From: a virus
Virus record (IMG/VR): IMGVR_UViG_3300037882_000518
Location: 1 to 40,158 of that record
Length of the DNA stretch: 40,158 nucleotides
Reading direction: 5' to 3' (one strand)
Shown: positions 15,653 to 25,000 of the stretch, one piece after another
Position numbering within the stretch: position 1 is the stretch's first letter
Layout of the letters: each line of letters opens with the position of its first letter
The notes under the pieces: model-generated
Seen by the model: the letters and a program-made list of their open reading frames with translations, nothing else
What the model was told of the DNA's origin: nothing
The model's database searches: none
Position numbers and translations under genes: made by a program

Positions 15653-15841
15653 ATGATAAATTGGCCTAGTTTTTCTGTAGGTTGTGTGTCTGGTCTTCTT
15701 TTAGGAGTTGCCAGTACATCAGGAGTTGTTTATATATTCACAACTCCTCCATCACAATATATTTGGAATGCTAAAAAGGAAGGTAAAATAAATGATTCAC
15801 TACTTCAGCATGAAAAAGATAAGTTTGAGGCGTTACGTTAG
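15653..15841 (+). CDS. small membrane protein, 62 aa
   Basis: Residues 4-29 (small, glycine- and serine-rich, VGCVSGLLLGVASTSGVVYIF) make one transmembrane helix or a signal-anchor, followed by a soluble charged tail (NAKKEGKINDSLLQHEKDKFEALR). No convincing ribosome site precedes ATG 15653, only 2 bases after the previous stop, so translation would depend on coupling. Its 3' end overlaps the next gene by 50 bases in another frame. The function is unknown. Confidence 0.55.
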   Translation: MINWPSFSVGCVSGLLLGVASTSGVVYIFTTPPSQYIWNAKKEGKINDSLLQHEKDKFEALR

Positions 15842-15956
15842 AGTGACATATATTAGAAATGAATGCTATTTAGAAACTTCTAATAATGCCGATTTTAAGA
15901 AAACATTATTAGAAAGAATCTTTGGTAGAAAAGTTTATCCAATGGAGCAATTATGA
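15792..15956 (+). CDS. small basic hypothetical protein, 54 aa
   Basis: AAGGAAGG at 15778-15785 gives ATG 15792 a strong ribosome site within the previous gene; an internal ATG at 15810 is an alternative. The product is basic (KKISLRRYVRVTYIRNE, then KKTLLERIFGRKVYP). No family is recognised. The stop (TGA 15954-15956) overlaps the next ATG. The good ribosome site and the continuous overlap chain support it as a real gene despite its size. Confidence 0.55.
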   Translation: MIHYFSMKKISLRRYVRVTYIRNECYLETSNNADFKKTLLERIFGRKVYPMEQL

Positions 15957-16126
15957 AAACATTATGTCCTGTAAAGAAATGCAATAAATTATTTATCAAT
16001 AAAGAAAGTTGTGATAAACATATTCAAAAAGAACATCCTGAAATTGAAGTTTCTTATACAGAAGCTATCGAAGTTAATGAAGATTCTTTTTATAGACCTA
16101 CTAATGAAGGAGAAAATCATGATTAA
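15953..16126 (+). CDS. small C2H2 zinc-finger protein, 57 aa
   Basis: Starts in an ATGA overlap. The N-terminus has one complete classical C2H2 finger: C5-x4-C10, F14 at the usual hydrophobic position, then H23-x4-H28 (KTLCPVKKCNKLF ... CDKHIQKEHPE). An acidic tail follows. Single small C2H2 fingers occur in some phage proteins, where they bind nucleic acid or protein. Here it might be a transcription or host-takeover factor; the sequence alone does not show which. ATG follows GGAGC closely (AATGGAGCAATT), an adequate ribosome site. Confidence 0.65.
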   Translation: MKTLCPVKKCNKLFINKESCDKHIQKEHPEIEVSYTEAIEVNEDSFYRPTNEGENHD

Positions 16127-16370
16127 TATTGAATGTGAAAACGGAAGAACTAATTCTGTAAAAATTACAACACCTAACGGTATAGAATTAGAATATATAG
16201 CAAAAGCAGTAGTAATTTTTGAACCTAATTCTTTAGTACAAGCTCAACTTACTATAGAAACACAAGTATTCAAAACTAAAGTTTTAGATAATGGTTGTGA
16301 AATAGCAAATTTCAAAGCTCTTAATAAAGATTTAGAAGAAATAGGCTATAAGATAGTTCCTATTTTTTAG
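16119..16370 (+). CDS. hypothetical protein, 83 aa
   Basis: ATG 16119 has GGAG at 16109-16112; the longer open frame from 16011 lacks a ribosome site and would overlap the zinc-finger gene. The product (MINIECENGRTNSVKITTPNG ...) looks all-beta, with regularly alternating hydrophobic residues, and ends in a helix. No family is recognised. Last gene of the rightward cassette; its final codons form a terminator hairpin and overlap the convergent holin gene by 11 bases. Confidence 0.62.
   Translation: MINIECENGRTNSVKITTPNGIELEYIAKAVVIFEPNSLVQAQLTIETQVFKTKVLDNGCEIANFKALNKDLEEIGYKIVPIF
16341..16368 (+). terminator. intrinsic terminator in the 3' end of the cassette
   Basis: ATAGGCTAT (16341-16349), loop AAG, then ATAG and CCTAT (16353-16363) with a two-base TT bulge, followed by six T (16363-16368). 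It ends rightward transcription exactly where the leftward late genes end. On the minus strand the same hairpin is followed by TTCTTC, so it may work weakly in both directions. Confidence 0.65.
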
Positions 16371-16767
16371 AGCTCACTTTCTCAATACTTCTCATACCTG
16401 CATAACCTAAGTAACCAGTGGTAAATGTCCACCACATTGCTTCAGGTATTGCACCAAAGCCTTTAGCTACGTTGGCATAAAATTGATCCATTACTCCTGG
16501 ATTTTTTATGCCAACCAGTGGTGCAATAACAATAAGGATGAGAAGTATTAAATAGAATAAATATAAGAATGATGGTCTAGCTCTAGATGTCCATGGATCA
16601 CTACTGTTAGCTTCAGCTATAATAGCAGACATTGAAGCTTGCATTTGCTCCAGGTCAGCTTGTCTTTCACTCTTAAATAATTCTAGTTTGGCCTTCTCTC
16701 TTTCAGTAGGGTCAGGAATAATCCGGTCAAGTAACTTAGAAATAGGGTCTATGAGTAAGGTCCACAT
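16360..16767 (-). CDS. GTA-type 3-TM holin
   Basis: 135 residues resembling the 'holin of 3TMs, for gene-transfer release' family. The N-terminal half is amphipathic and charged (DPTEREKAKLELFKSERQ), then SSDPWTSRARPSFLY, the pattern typical of this family, leads into a strong transmembrane helix (66-87, FLYLFYLILLILIVIAPLVG) and a second hydrophobic segment (106-125, AIPEAMWWTFTTGYLGYAGM). It forms lesions in the inner membrane at lysis time. Last gene of the late transcript, 4 bases after the endolysin. Confidence 0.82.
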   Translation of the reverse strand: MWTLLIDPISKLLDRIIPDPTEREKAKLELFKSERQADLEQMQASMSAIIAEANSSDPWTSRARPSFLYLFYLILLILIVIAPLVGIKNPGVMDQFYANVAKGFGAIPEAMWWTFTTGYLGYAGMRSIEKVSSKK

Positions 16768-16771
16768 AATA

Positions 16772-17185
16772 CTATACCTCTTTTAGTTCAAAATGTACCA
16801 GGTCGTTAAATTTCTGGTCTGAATAATCACCATCAGAATCCCAGTCGCCACCCCATCTGATAGGAACACCTTTTTTAGCAGCAATACCTTTTACAATAGC
16901 TGCTAGTTCGTAGAACTTAACACGATCAATCCACTCCTTACCCCAATCTTTTGGAATAGGATATGGTGCAATATCAATAGCTCTTGATGGATTAAAGCTA
17001 TGTTTGCTGTTTTCGTATGATACTTTGGTGGCACCGGTTTTGATATATTCTGCATGTTGTTCTTTTGTACGATGTCCTTGGATAACGCTGAAGTCATACA
17101 ATTGAATAGCCTCCATCATAATGTTTATGAGCTTAGGATGGCAACTCTTCAATTTATCTAGTGATTTATATGAAAAACTCGGCAT
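16772..17185 (-). CDS. endolysin, M15 family L-Ala-D-Glu / D-Ala-type peptidase
   Basis: 137 residues, the short single-domain M15 form. Zinc ligands and catalytic residues are visible: H62 and D71 in SKHSFNPSRAIDIAPYP (H-x8-D) and D128 and H131 in NDLVHFEL. GHRTKEQHAEYI (37-48) is the typical substrate-side motif. It cleaves peptidoglycan cross-peptides. No signal peptide, so release depends on the neighbouring holin. GGGAG precedes the start; the start overlaps the stop of the upstream gene by one base. Confidence 0.92.
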   Translation of the reverse strand: MPSFSYKSLDKLKSCHPKLINIMMEAIQLYDFSVIQGHRTKEQHAEYIKTGATKVSYENSKHSFNPSRAIDIAPYPIPKDWGKEWIDRVKFYELAAIVKGIAAKKGVPIRWGGDWDSDGDYSDQKFNDLVHFELKEV

Positions 17186-17505
17186 TACTTCATCTCCCTT
17201 TCTAAAAATCTATCAATCTTGGATTCTATACGATCTGCTTGGTTTTTTAACGAGTCCATATTAGCATCAACAGACTTTATAGCACCTTCTGTTGCGGTTA
17301 ATCTTTGGACCATATTTATGTTATCTTTAATATAGTCTGTTTTCCACTCTTCTAATTTAACTATTCTAGAAGTATGGCTATCAATTTGGTAGTCTACATT
17401 GCTAACCCACCAGATAAAGCCTGTAAATTGGGCAATCAGTAAAACTATTAATGATATATTGATATGTTTATCAATCACCCACTTATTCTCTCTACGTTCT
17501 GTCAT
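17185..17505 (-). CDS. membrane-anchored coiled-coil protein of the lysis cassette
   Basis: 106 residues: a charged N-terminus, one transmembrane helix (17-35, ISLIVLLIAQFTGFIWWV), then a long alpha-helical, heptad-like segment to the end (IVKLEEWKTDYIKDNI ... DRIESKIDRFLEREMK). The topology resembles an inner-membrane spanin or a holin-associated protein, and the position beside endolysin and holin fits. No separate outer-membrane spanin lipoprotein was found, so an i-spanin role is only a suggestion. Confidence 0.6.
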   Translation of the reverse strand: MTERRENKWVIDKHINISLIVLLIAQFTGFIWWVSNVDYQIDSHTSRIVKLEEWKTDYIKDNINMVQRLTATEGAIKSVDANMDSLKNQADRIESKIDRFLEREMK

Positions 17506-17509
17506 ATTA

Positions 17510-18277
17510 TTACCTTGGTCTACTTGTACAAACTTTTAATGTCCCGTTTTCTGTAAATCCGCCACCATCTCCCAAATTGGCAATCCAGTTGGCTTTATCT
17601 CCACTCATATATATAGGGGGAGTTGCTCCCAATGGTGTTTCACCGTTAAATCCTAAGTCTTCAGCAGTTCCGTCTGCTTTGATGAATAAACGTCGTGTAG
17701 TAGAGTTGGTAATGTTTATAAATGATGGTTGCGTATCTGCATACCAGAACTCGGCAAGGCACATATCGCTTTCAGCAGCACCGAAGCCACCAACTCCGAA
17801 TGCTGTGAAGTCGTTTAGCGTGAAACCTGCTCCGAACTTAGATATTGAAGTGCCAATCACATCATCAATAGCTATTACGCCACCTTGCCCAGCAAATATA
17901 GCACCGGCAGCACCATCATTCGCACCGTAAGACACAAGCACATGATGCCAGTTTGTGTCTAAAATGGTTGCCGTGCTATCCACATAAATGAGGTTGCTGC
18001 CCGGGCTTGATGCAAAACGCAAATCCAAGGAAACCAGTCCACTACCGTTTATAGTTAGGCGCAATGCCCCCGCTGCACCAAGCGCCCCCGAAGCACATAT
18101 AACATCTTCTGTCACTATTTGATGACGCTTAACCCAGAAACTAAAGATACCGTATTGATTAGTTGACTGCGTAACCCCCGTCACACCGCTAGTTGATGAC
18201 AGATATGTCGATCCATCAAAGTCAACAGCTCTTGGAAAAGTTGGCTCTCCTGTATACGGACTAAACATCAGACCCAT
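17510..18277 (-). CDS. LamG/concanavalin-like receptor-binding or tail-tip protein
   Basis: 255 residues. The pattern DFDGSTYLSS near the start, IFSFWVK, NWHHVLVSYG and AEFWYAD are typical of the LamG/concanavalin A-like jelly roll that binds glycans. It lies at the end of the tail genes, where host-range proteins are usual. Its DNA is clearly richer in G+C than its neighbours, with GC-rich codons such as GCC, CCC and GGC, which suggests recent acquisition or exchange. The N-terminus (MGLMFSPYTGEPTFP) may attach it to the fibre. It overlaps the fibre gene by 10 bases. Confidence 0.68.
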   Translation of the reverse strand: MGLMFSPYTGEPTFPRAVDFDGSTYLSSTSGVTGVTQSTNQYGIFSFWVKRHQIVTEDVICASGALGAAGALRLTINGSGLVSLDLRFASSPGSNLIYVDSTATILDTNWHHVLVSYGANDGAAGAIFAGQGGVIAIDDVIGTSISKFGAGFTLNDFTAFGVGGFGAAESDMCLAEFWYADTQPSFINITNSTTRRLFIKADGTAEDLGFNGETPLGATPPIYMSGDKANWIANLGDGGGFTENGTLKVCTSRPR

Positions 18278-19161
18278 CCATCTCTGTTATCACCTACCCA
18301 AATCCAGTAGTTAGTCCCTAATTTCTTAAGACGACCGCTTTCACCTGGTAGCAATGTTAAAGTCTTAGCTGTATACTCTACTCCTCCAGAATATACCACA
18401 ACAGTTGCTGAAAAAGTAATAAGTAGATTAACTCCGGTAGCTCTGTTGAAAACAGGTATTTCAGAATCTAGTGGAAAGTTTACAGATGCTTCTGTAGGTA
18501 CTGTCCAAGTTCTTTGAGTTGTTCCTGTTAGATATTGCTCAATACCTTCATCCGATAAAGCAAAAGTTTGGTCTGCACTTAAAGAAGTTGAAGCTCTTGA
18601 AATTCCTGCAACAGCTCCTTTAAGAGGTAGGTTGAATACTACATACTTATCGATTCCAGAATCGTACATGACAATTCCATTAAAGCCTGCAGGTATTCTT
18701 CCAGCACTAATATTTATATAAGCACCTGTGCCATCAAACCTACTTCCATCAACTAATCCTTTAGTTGAAGCCCCATCAACAGTTAGTGTAGGATTTGCAC
18801 CACTGGTTGTGTGGAAATTAATACGAGCAGAAAATCCATCAGCAACAGTTCTATCAGGTGTAAAATCAACCGTATAAGCCGTTGAAGAACCTGCGGTTGT
18901 TGTGAACGGATAATCAGTACTTGTTGCCGCTGCTACCGCTGTTGCCGCACTTGCTAAAGCTTCTGCGGCTTTTGTGGTAGCTATTCCTGCTTGTGTTGTT
19001 GCAGTAGATGCACTAGTTGTTGCTGTACTTCCTGCAGTTACAGCATTTCCGGCCACTGTCGCAATATCTGCCGTGATATTGGGTATGGCTGTTCTCCAAC
19101 CATAATCCAAAAACATAGCTTCTGTGTATGTAGTTCCATTTATTGTGACTGGAAAACTCAT
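18268..19161 (-). CDS. tail fibre protein with Ala/Thr-rich coiled coil
   Basis: 297 residues. Residues 36-82 are an Ala/Thr-rich heptad-like repeat (TATTSASTATTQAGIATTKA) typical of trimeric phage fibre shafts, followed by beta-rich sequence (DYPFTTTAGSSTAYTVDF, GANPTLTVDG) found in tail fibres and a C-terminal head domain. GGAGGG at about 19170 supports ATG 19161. It is probably assembled at the tail tip with the LamG protein downstream. No chaperone gene is seen beside it. Confidence 0.75.
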   Translation of the reverse strand: MSFPVTINGTTYTEAMFLDYGWRTAIPNITADIATVAGNAVTAGSTATTSASTATTQAGIATTKAAEALASAATAVAAATSTDYPFTTTAGSSTAYTVDFTPDRTVADGFSARINFHTTSGANPTLTVDGASTKGLVDGSRFDGTGAYINISAGRIPAGFNGIVMYDSGIDKYVVFNLPLKGAVAGISRASTSLSADQTFALSDEGIEQYLTGTTQRTWTVPTEASVNFPLDSEIPVFNRATGVNLLITFSATVVVYSGGVEYTAKTLTLLPGESGRLKKLGTNYWIWVGDNRDGWV

Positions 19162-20312
19162 ATTAAATTCCCTCCGATAACTTCTTCTAATACTCCATTA
19201 AAACTTAAAGCATTAAAATATGCGTAAGATAACGGGCTTAAATTTTGTAATGTTGCTGTGAATGATAGTCTGTGCATATTGATAGTGTCTTCAGGATCCA
19301 ATATGAAAAACATTTGTTTATCAATACCTTGCACACGTTGTGCTTCGAGCGCTTTAGACAAAGCTTCGTCTTTTGGTAAATCATCAATAGTGAAAGCTAA
19401 TGTTCTATATGGTTTTTTCACAGAGTAACTACGTTCACCACCAAATGATTTGTCAGAAGATGTATCTGTATTATATTGAACATTTAAACCATAAATAGGA
19501 TTGATTGATGGTTGCCAACCGGGTGTAAAGAATACTCTGGATAATGAAAAATATCCTGCGGTATTTGTTTGATCATCGAAGTCATATCGACAATACTCTC
19601 CAATGATGGCCAAGTCGTCTAAGAAATCGATGATAGGGAAAGTTATTGACTTCCTATCTTCTTCAGTAGCTTTACCTGTCCAAAACGACGGGTGAGTCCA
19701 AGACAATGTGCCAAACGGATAAATTATTCCGTATATATCCACAGAACCACTATCATACAAAGTAGTTGTGTAATCACCAGTATTACATCTAACAGCATCG
19801 TTTAAAGCTACCGTTGTTCTTAACGTTGAATTATGAATATCGTTTCCTGAGGCAGTTGCTAAAGATATAGTTGAACTAGCTCCTGCTGCAATAGTCACAG
19901 TTGTATTGGATTTGTAAAGATAACCTTTTATGGTAAAGAAGTCACCTGCTGTTATAGTGATTGCACTAGAACCCGGAGCTTTAAATGATACAGAATTACC
20001 ACCTATTGATCCAGAACCACCGACAACTGTAGAATTACTAAACTTAGGCTTGTCTGTAATTCGTAACCGTTTTTTACCATCCAGACTTGAGTTGGTGCTA
20101 GGTATTGCGGCCACAAGAATATCTCTTGGTTTACCTAAGTCAGTATCAAACCAGGTCGAGGTTGTTGTTGTATTAGCGGATTTGGCGGGCAACGATAAAC
20201 GAGGATTTTTTAGGTTTTCAAGAGGTAATACCCAATTGCCCCCTGTCATAACAACATTGGCCATATCACTATCTACATAATTAGGGAAGCACATTATGCA
20301 ATTTTTAACCAC
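19158..20312 (-). CDS. minor tail protein
   Basis: About 384 residues with GTG 20312 as start, chosen because GGGG lies 5 bases upstream and the gene then follows the hub gene without a long overlap; TTG 20327 and ATG 20294 are alternatives. The protein begins VKNCIMCFPNYVDSDM and is rich in beta-strand (FFTIKGYLYKSNTTVTIAAG) with a C-terminal conserved-looking block (FGGERSYSVKKPYRTLAFTI). I recognise no named domain. Position between the hub-like protein and the fibre indicates a tail-tip or baseplate component. Confidence 0.7.
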   Translation of the reverse strand: MVKNCIMCFPNYVDSDMANVVMTGGNWVLPLENLKNPRLSLPAKSANTTTTSTWFDTDLGKPRDILVAAIPSTNSSLDGKKRLRITDKPKFSNSTVVGGSGSIGGNSVSFKAPGSSAITITAGDFFTIKGYLYKSNTTVTIAAGASSTISLATASGNDIHNSTLRTTVALNDAVRCNTGDYTTTLYDSGSVDIYGIIYPFGTLSWTHPSFWTGKATEEDRKSITFPIIDFLDDLAIIGEYCRYDFDDQTNTAGYFSLSRVFFTPGWQPSINPIYGLNVQYNTDTSSDKSFGGERSYSVKKPYRTLAFTIDDLPKDEALSKALEAQRVQGIDKQMFFILDPEDTINMHRLSFTATLQNLSPLSYAYFNALSFNGVLEEVIGGNLI

Positions 20313-20313
20313 T

Positions 20314-22053
20314 TTATCCCCAGACAATATATGTTATAGAAGATTTTGCGAACTCGACCTCTTTACCCATTATAACTACATTTTTACCTTCTTGTAAATC
20401 AAATCTTTGGCTGTTGCTGATATTTATAACGTCTCCAATAGCTAAGGTAGATAAATCATAAGTTTTGAAGCTATAAAAGTTTCTTTCTTTTTGTCTAAGT
20501 GTTAACTGTCTTGCTAATTCTGTTTGTGCGTCAGTATTTGAATCGATTAGAGTATTCAAATTAAATACAGGGGCATTATAATGCTTAGTATCTATTTTTG
20601 AATTAACAACACTTTCAACAGTTAAATACTCTTTAGAATAAAAGTCTCTATCATCTTGAGATACAGAACCTGCAAAATCAGAATCATTCATAACTTTGTA
20701 GTTTCTATTATAGTTCAACTTTATCTGTTTTGGAGGGATACCTAAGCCATCATCTTTTGATGATATTGTAGAAAAGTCTATTGTAGAATAATCATCAAAA
20801 GATTTAGATGATGCAAACAATTCAGCTGATTTTAAGTATCCAACAAAGAACTTATTATCAGAGGTACAAGAAATAAAACCACCAATGTTTGAAAGTATAT
20901 CATTACAAATAGCTAGGAATGTTGTTCCACTATTTACATATACCCCGTGGTTGTATGCAAGAAATGTATCTAGTGCAGTAAACGTAGAATTGATATAATC
21001 ACCGGAAGTAAACCCTGCTTTTTCAATTATATTTTTAACTAATGAACCAGGTTTTAATACAGATTCTGTTGCATCAATTGTTACAGCACCTAAAGGAATA
21101 GAACCCAACCTTATTAAAGATTCACTCAAGCAAACAATATATTTACCCGAAGCTATTGTAGCAGCTTGCATAGCTGCAAGATTAGTTACAACCCCGGATG
21201 TGCCGACAGCTGTATCAATAGTCAAAGCAACTCCAGCATCTCTAACAGCATCAACAGAAGTTATCGCTAAAGTGTTCCCATCATTATCAAAGTTTATACC
21301 ATAAATCAACTTACTACTATTCAATAGAGGTGCTTCTATATTTCTACATTTACCAAATATGAAAGGTTTTACAACACCTTTTAACGAGTCTATAGTTCCT
21401 TCTATACCTGTTGGGCCTGAGTTTGAACCGTCAAATAATGATTTTTGTGCATCTTTATTCAAATCGGCTAGTCTATCACTAATAGAAAAAGTCACTCTAT
21501 TTAGAGATACTTCAGCAAATTTACATGTGCCAGAAAGTATTGTTGTGATATTGTTTGATGTGGTAACCTGTTTTATACGTAAACTTGCGGACTTAAAACC
21601 TAACTTTCTTACATAGTCATATTTGCCTGATAGATTATTCAGAACAATATCCCCAATGGTAATTTTTGACTCGCCGAAAGTACTAGCAACATCATACATA
21701 TATTGAGCTATTGATCCAGCATCTATAATATCACCGAGATATTCTTTATTGTCAGATGAAACATATGTCTCTGTTCCAAAGTATAGAGTACGTTGGCTAT
21801 CTATAAGCCAATCTGTGTATGTACCTGAACCAGTGATAGAGGTGACAGATATTCTCAAGCTAGTATTGTCTATTGATAATATAGTTCCACTCATATAATT
21901 GCTATCATCATATTTTATGATAGCTGTTTCGCCTTTAATAAAAGGTTGTGATTCTGTAAGAGTTATAGTTTTGACAGTGGTGCTAATAGCTAAAGAAGTA
22001 GTACTTTCGCCTTGCACATTCGTGTCTATTTCTACAAGAGTTATATTACTCAT
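20314..22053 (-). CDS. tail hub/tail-tip protein
   Basis: 579 residues immediately after the tape measure gene (ATGA overlap), where siphoviruses keep the distal tail and hub genes. Beta-rich throughout. Segments such as GDIVLNNLSGKYDYV, SISDRLADLNKDAQKSLFDG and a C-terminal FYSFKTYDLSTLAIGDVINI region, common in tail hub proteins with repeated beta domains, support the assignment. It probably forms the ring that closes the tail tube and connects to fibres. No peptidase motif seen. Confidence 0.7.
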   Translation of the reverse strand: MSNITLVEIDTNVQGESTTSLAISTTVKTITLTESQPFIKGETAIIKYDDSNYMSGTILSIDNTSLRISVTSITGSGTYTDWLIDSQRTLYFGTETYVSSDNKEYLGDIIDAGSIAQYMYDVASTFGESKITIGDIVLNNLSGKYDYVRKLGFKSASLRIKQVTTSNNITTILSGTCKFAEVSLNRVTFSISDRLADLNKDAQKSLFDGSNSGPTGIEGTIDSLKGVVKPFIFGKCRNIEAPLLNSSKLIYGINFDNDGNTLAITSVDAVRDAGVALTIDTAVGTSGVVTNLAAMQAATIASGKYIVCLSESLIRLGSIPLGAVTIDATESVLKPGSLVKNIIEKAGFTSGDYINSTFTALDTFLAYNHGVYVNSGTTFLAICNDILSNIGGFISCTSDNKFFVGYLKSAELFASSKSFDDYSTIDFSTISSKDDGLGIPPKQIKLNYNRNYKVMNDSDFAGSVSQDDRDFYSKEYLTVESVVNSKIDTKHYNAPVFNLNTLIDSNTDAQTELARQLTLRQKERNFYSFKTYDLSTLAIGDVINISNSQRFDLQEGKNVVIMGKEVEFAKSSITYIVWG

Positions 22054-25000
22054 TTTCTTACAACAGCTCTAGTATTATCAGTTATTGCCTGCGTCTGTTT
22101 ATCCGCTTTTTCAAGCATCGCATTAAAACCATATTGTAGGATATTATTGGTTGCTTTAGATTCTTTTTCCAACGCTTTGAGTCTTTGTTCAATGTTATCT
22201 CCATTCTGAATAGGGATAATTTTTCCACCTTTACTTGTTCTAAGAATCTCAGGACTTCTTTCACCAACCAAAGATACTTGACCAGCCTGCATTGTACCAC
22301 CAGCATCAAAACCAGGTATGCCTAATTGTCTAGCAACTTGAATTAAATCACTATTGACGGTAGGATTGTTTCTTAAGAATGTTGCTTGTCTTCCTGCACC
22401 ACCTACAGTACCGCGCGTGTAAGAATCTAATAAACCTAAGAATGTTGATTCTAAACCAGATGATTGGATAGAAGCTTTATTCTTAACATAAATGCTATTT
22501 GCAGTTTCAGGGAATTGACTTAATAACTGATCTTGTGTAAATCCAGGTATAGGTGTTGATGCATTCAATGCTTTAGCTTGGTCATACAAGGATGCATTTG
22601 TCAAAGTGGCAAAACCGTTCTTCAATATGTCTACTTGTTGTTTAGCACTATTAGCAATCTGTTGTTGAATAGATACTTGTCTATCTGCAACATCTTTTGC
22701 TTTATTTAATGCTTGTTCAACAGCATTAAAGTCTTGAACAAATCTATCACTAGATGCGTAATAGTCTTTGCTTAATGATAAGAATTGATTAGCTAAAGAA
22801 TCTAATTGGCTAGCAGCTTCTGTATCACCTAATGCTGCTTTTGAAGCAGTGGTATTAAATAACGCACGAGCTTCTGCAAGCTTTTGTTCTTTAGATAATG
22901 GTGATAAACTACCAATTCTAAGATTAGAAATAGTTTTAGCCAAAGAATCACTTAACTTTTGGTAATCATCGACTAATTTTCCTGCAGCATTAGCTTCGTC
23001 TTGTAAAGAGGTCACTCGATCGTTAGCTAATTGATTTAATAGCTTTTCTTGTTCAACTTGATATTGTTTTGTGACAAAAGTTGTGTCAATACCTGAAGCA
23101 TTGAAATCTTTAATCTTTGCTTTATAAATATCAGTAAGATTTGACAATCGGTTGATAGCTGGGTTAATAGATTCAATAAAACCTTTAACAGAATCTGAGA
23201 ATACAGAAGTTTTCAATTTTTCAAGGTCGCTAGTTCTTTTAGATTCTAAAGCATTGACATCTTTTAATGTAAATCCGAGTCTATCCATTGTTTGCCTAGT
23301 TGTGTCATAGGCATCGTTGATAATTTTAATTGCAGTTTCAACAGCACCTAAAGCAGGTTTTGCCTCTTCAAGTGATTTTTGAAATCCTGTTATGAAAGTA
23401 ATATCGGATAGAACTTGTTCCGCTGTACGACCCTCAGTCGATACTCTTTTTAATTGGTCGGCATATTGAGCACTTTCTTTTGCTGTCATGGCAAGACGTA
23501 CTGCTAATTCACCCAAAGCTGAATCTGCAGATGCCTGGTTTTTAGGGTCAAAACGAACTGTTTTTGATTTGTCATCAATTGAATTTTTGAAATTGTGTGT
23601 TCCTATCGTAAAGAAACCACGACCATCATCAACACCACCTTGAACAACTTGGCCACCAACATTCAGTCCTGCTGCTACAAGAGACTTGGTAATTTCTCCT
23701 ACTGATTTTCCTAAAGCTGAACCAGTAGACGTGTCTGTATGTTTGGAGAATAGTTGCAAGTCAGCATCACCACTACCACCTATAGTCGCAGCAAAATTAC
23801 TAGCAGGATGAGGACGGCTACCACCAATAACACTCGATAGTAAGGCACCAACAGCTAATCCTGCAATAGGTAAAACTATTGAAGATAGACCTATTCCTGC
23901 TCCGGCTAATAATCCACCTGCAGCAGGTGCACCACCTAATCCTGCACTTAACGCTGTTGGTCCAATACCTGCTGAAAATAAGGACGGTAATGCTGATGCA
24001 CCGAAAGCATTAATAGATGCACCAATACCAGTTGATCCTAATACGCTCACACCTGTTGAACCTACTTGATTTATTAAGCTACTTGCAGCATTTGCTTTTG
24101 ATGGCGTACCAGTTATCGATGCTATCGTACTATTTAATCCTGATGCATTTAAGAAAGTTAACGTTGCTGTTTCAGCTGCTAATTTAAAGAATATATTCTT
24201 TATTTCGTCTGCAACTTCTTTAGCAGTATTAATCTCACCTTTAAGGCCTCTTTCAATACCACCTGAAATACTCGCTTGTATTTCTCTAGCAGCATTTTCA
24301 AAAGGTTTTGCTAATTCTTCTGCTGCAGCTTCATAAGCTTTAGCATATTCTTGTGCAGCATCATTTGCATCTTTTACTAATTGTTCTTGAGCTTCTTTTA
24401 ATGCTTTAATTTCTTCTTTCTGTTTTACTAAATAAGCTTTATTGGTAACTAAGAGGTCAGCCATGCTTTGTTGTTTAGCGTTAAACCCACCAACAGATTT
24501 TGAAAGTTTTTCAAGTTCGTATTGGAAGTTGGATACTTCTTTTGCCCCTTCACTCATAGTGATTGTAAAGTTTTCTTGTTCCTGGTCTGAAAGCATCTCA
24601 GACAATTTTTTATTCAAATTGTCTTGTTCTTTTGCTGCGGCTTTAGCTTCTTTAGAAACTTTAGCAAGACCTGTACTACCAGAAGATTCACCTGCAAGCT
24701 TGTCTAATTGGTCTGTTGCTATTTTACTTCTGCCATACATTTCATCTAATTTATGATTGTATTGTTCAGCAAGTTTAATAGATAAATCTGTATTATCCCC
24801 TAGGCTTACAAAACCATATTGTAGAAGAGTTACACCTAAAGTCAATACATTTATAGCGTCAGTTAGTCTTTGCACACCTGCGGATAATAAATCTAATAAG
24901 CCTGTGTCTCCTACTGATTTTGCTAAGCTTAAGAATGCGTTTTCCATTCTAGCCATTTGAGCTGTGAATGTATCTCCTAAAGTTTTAGCTGAACCTTCAT

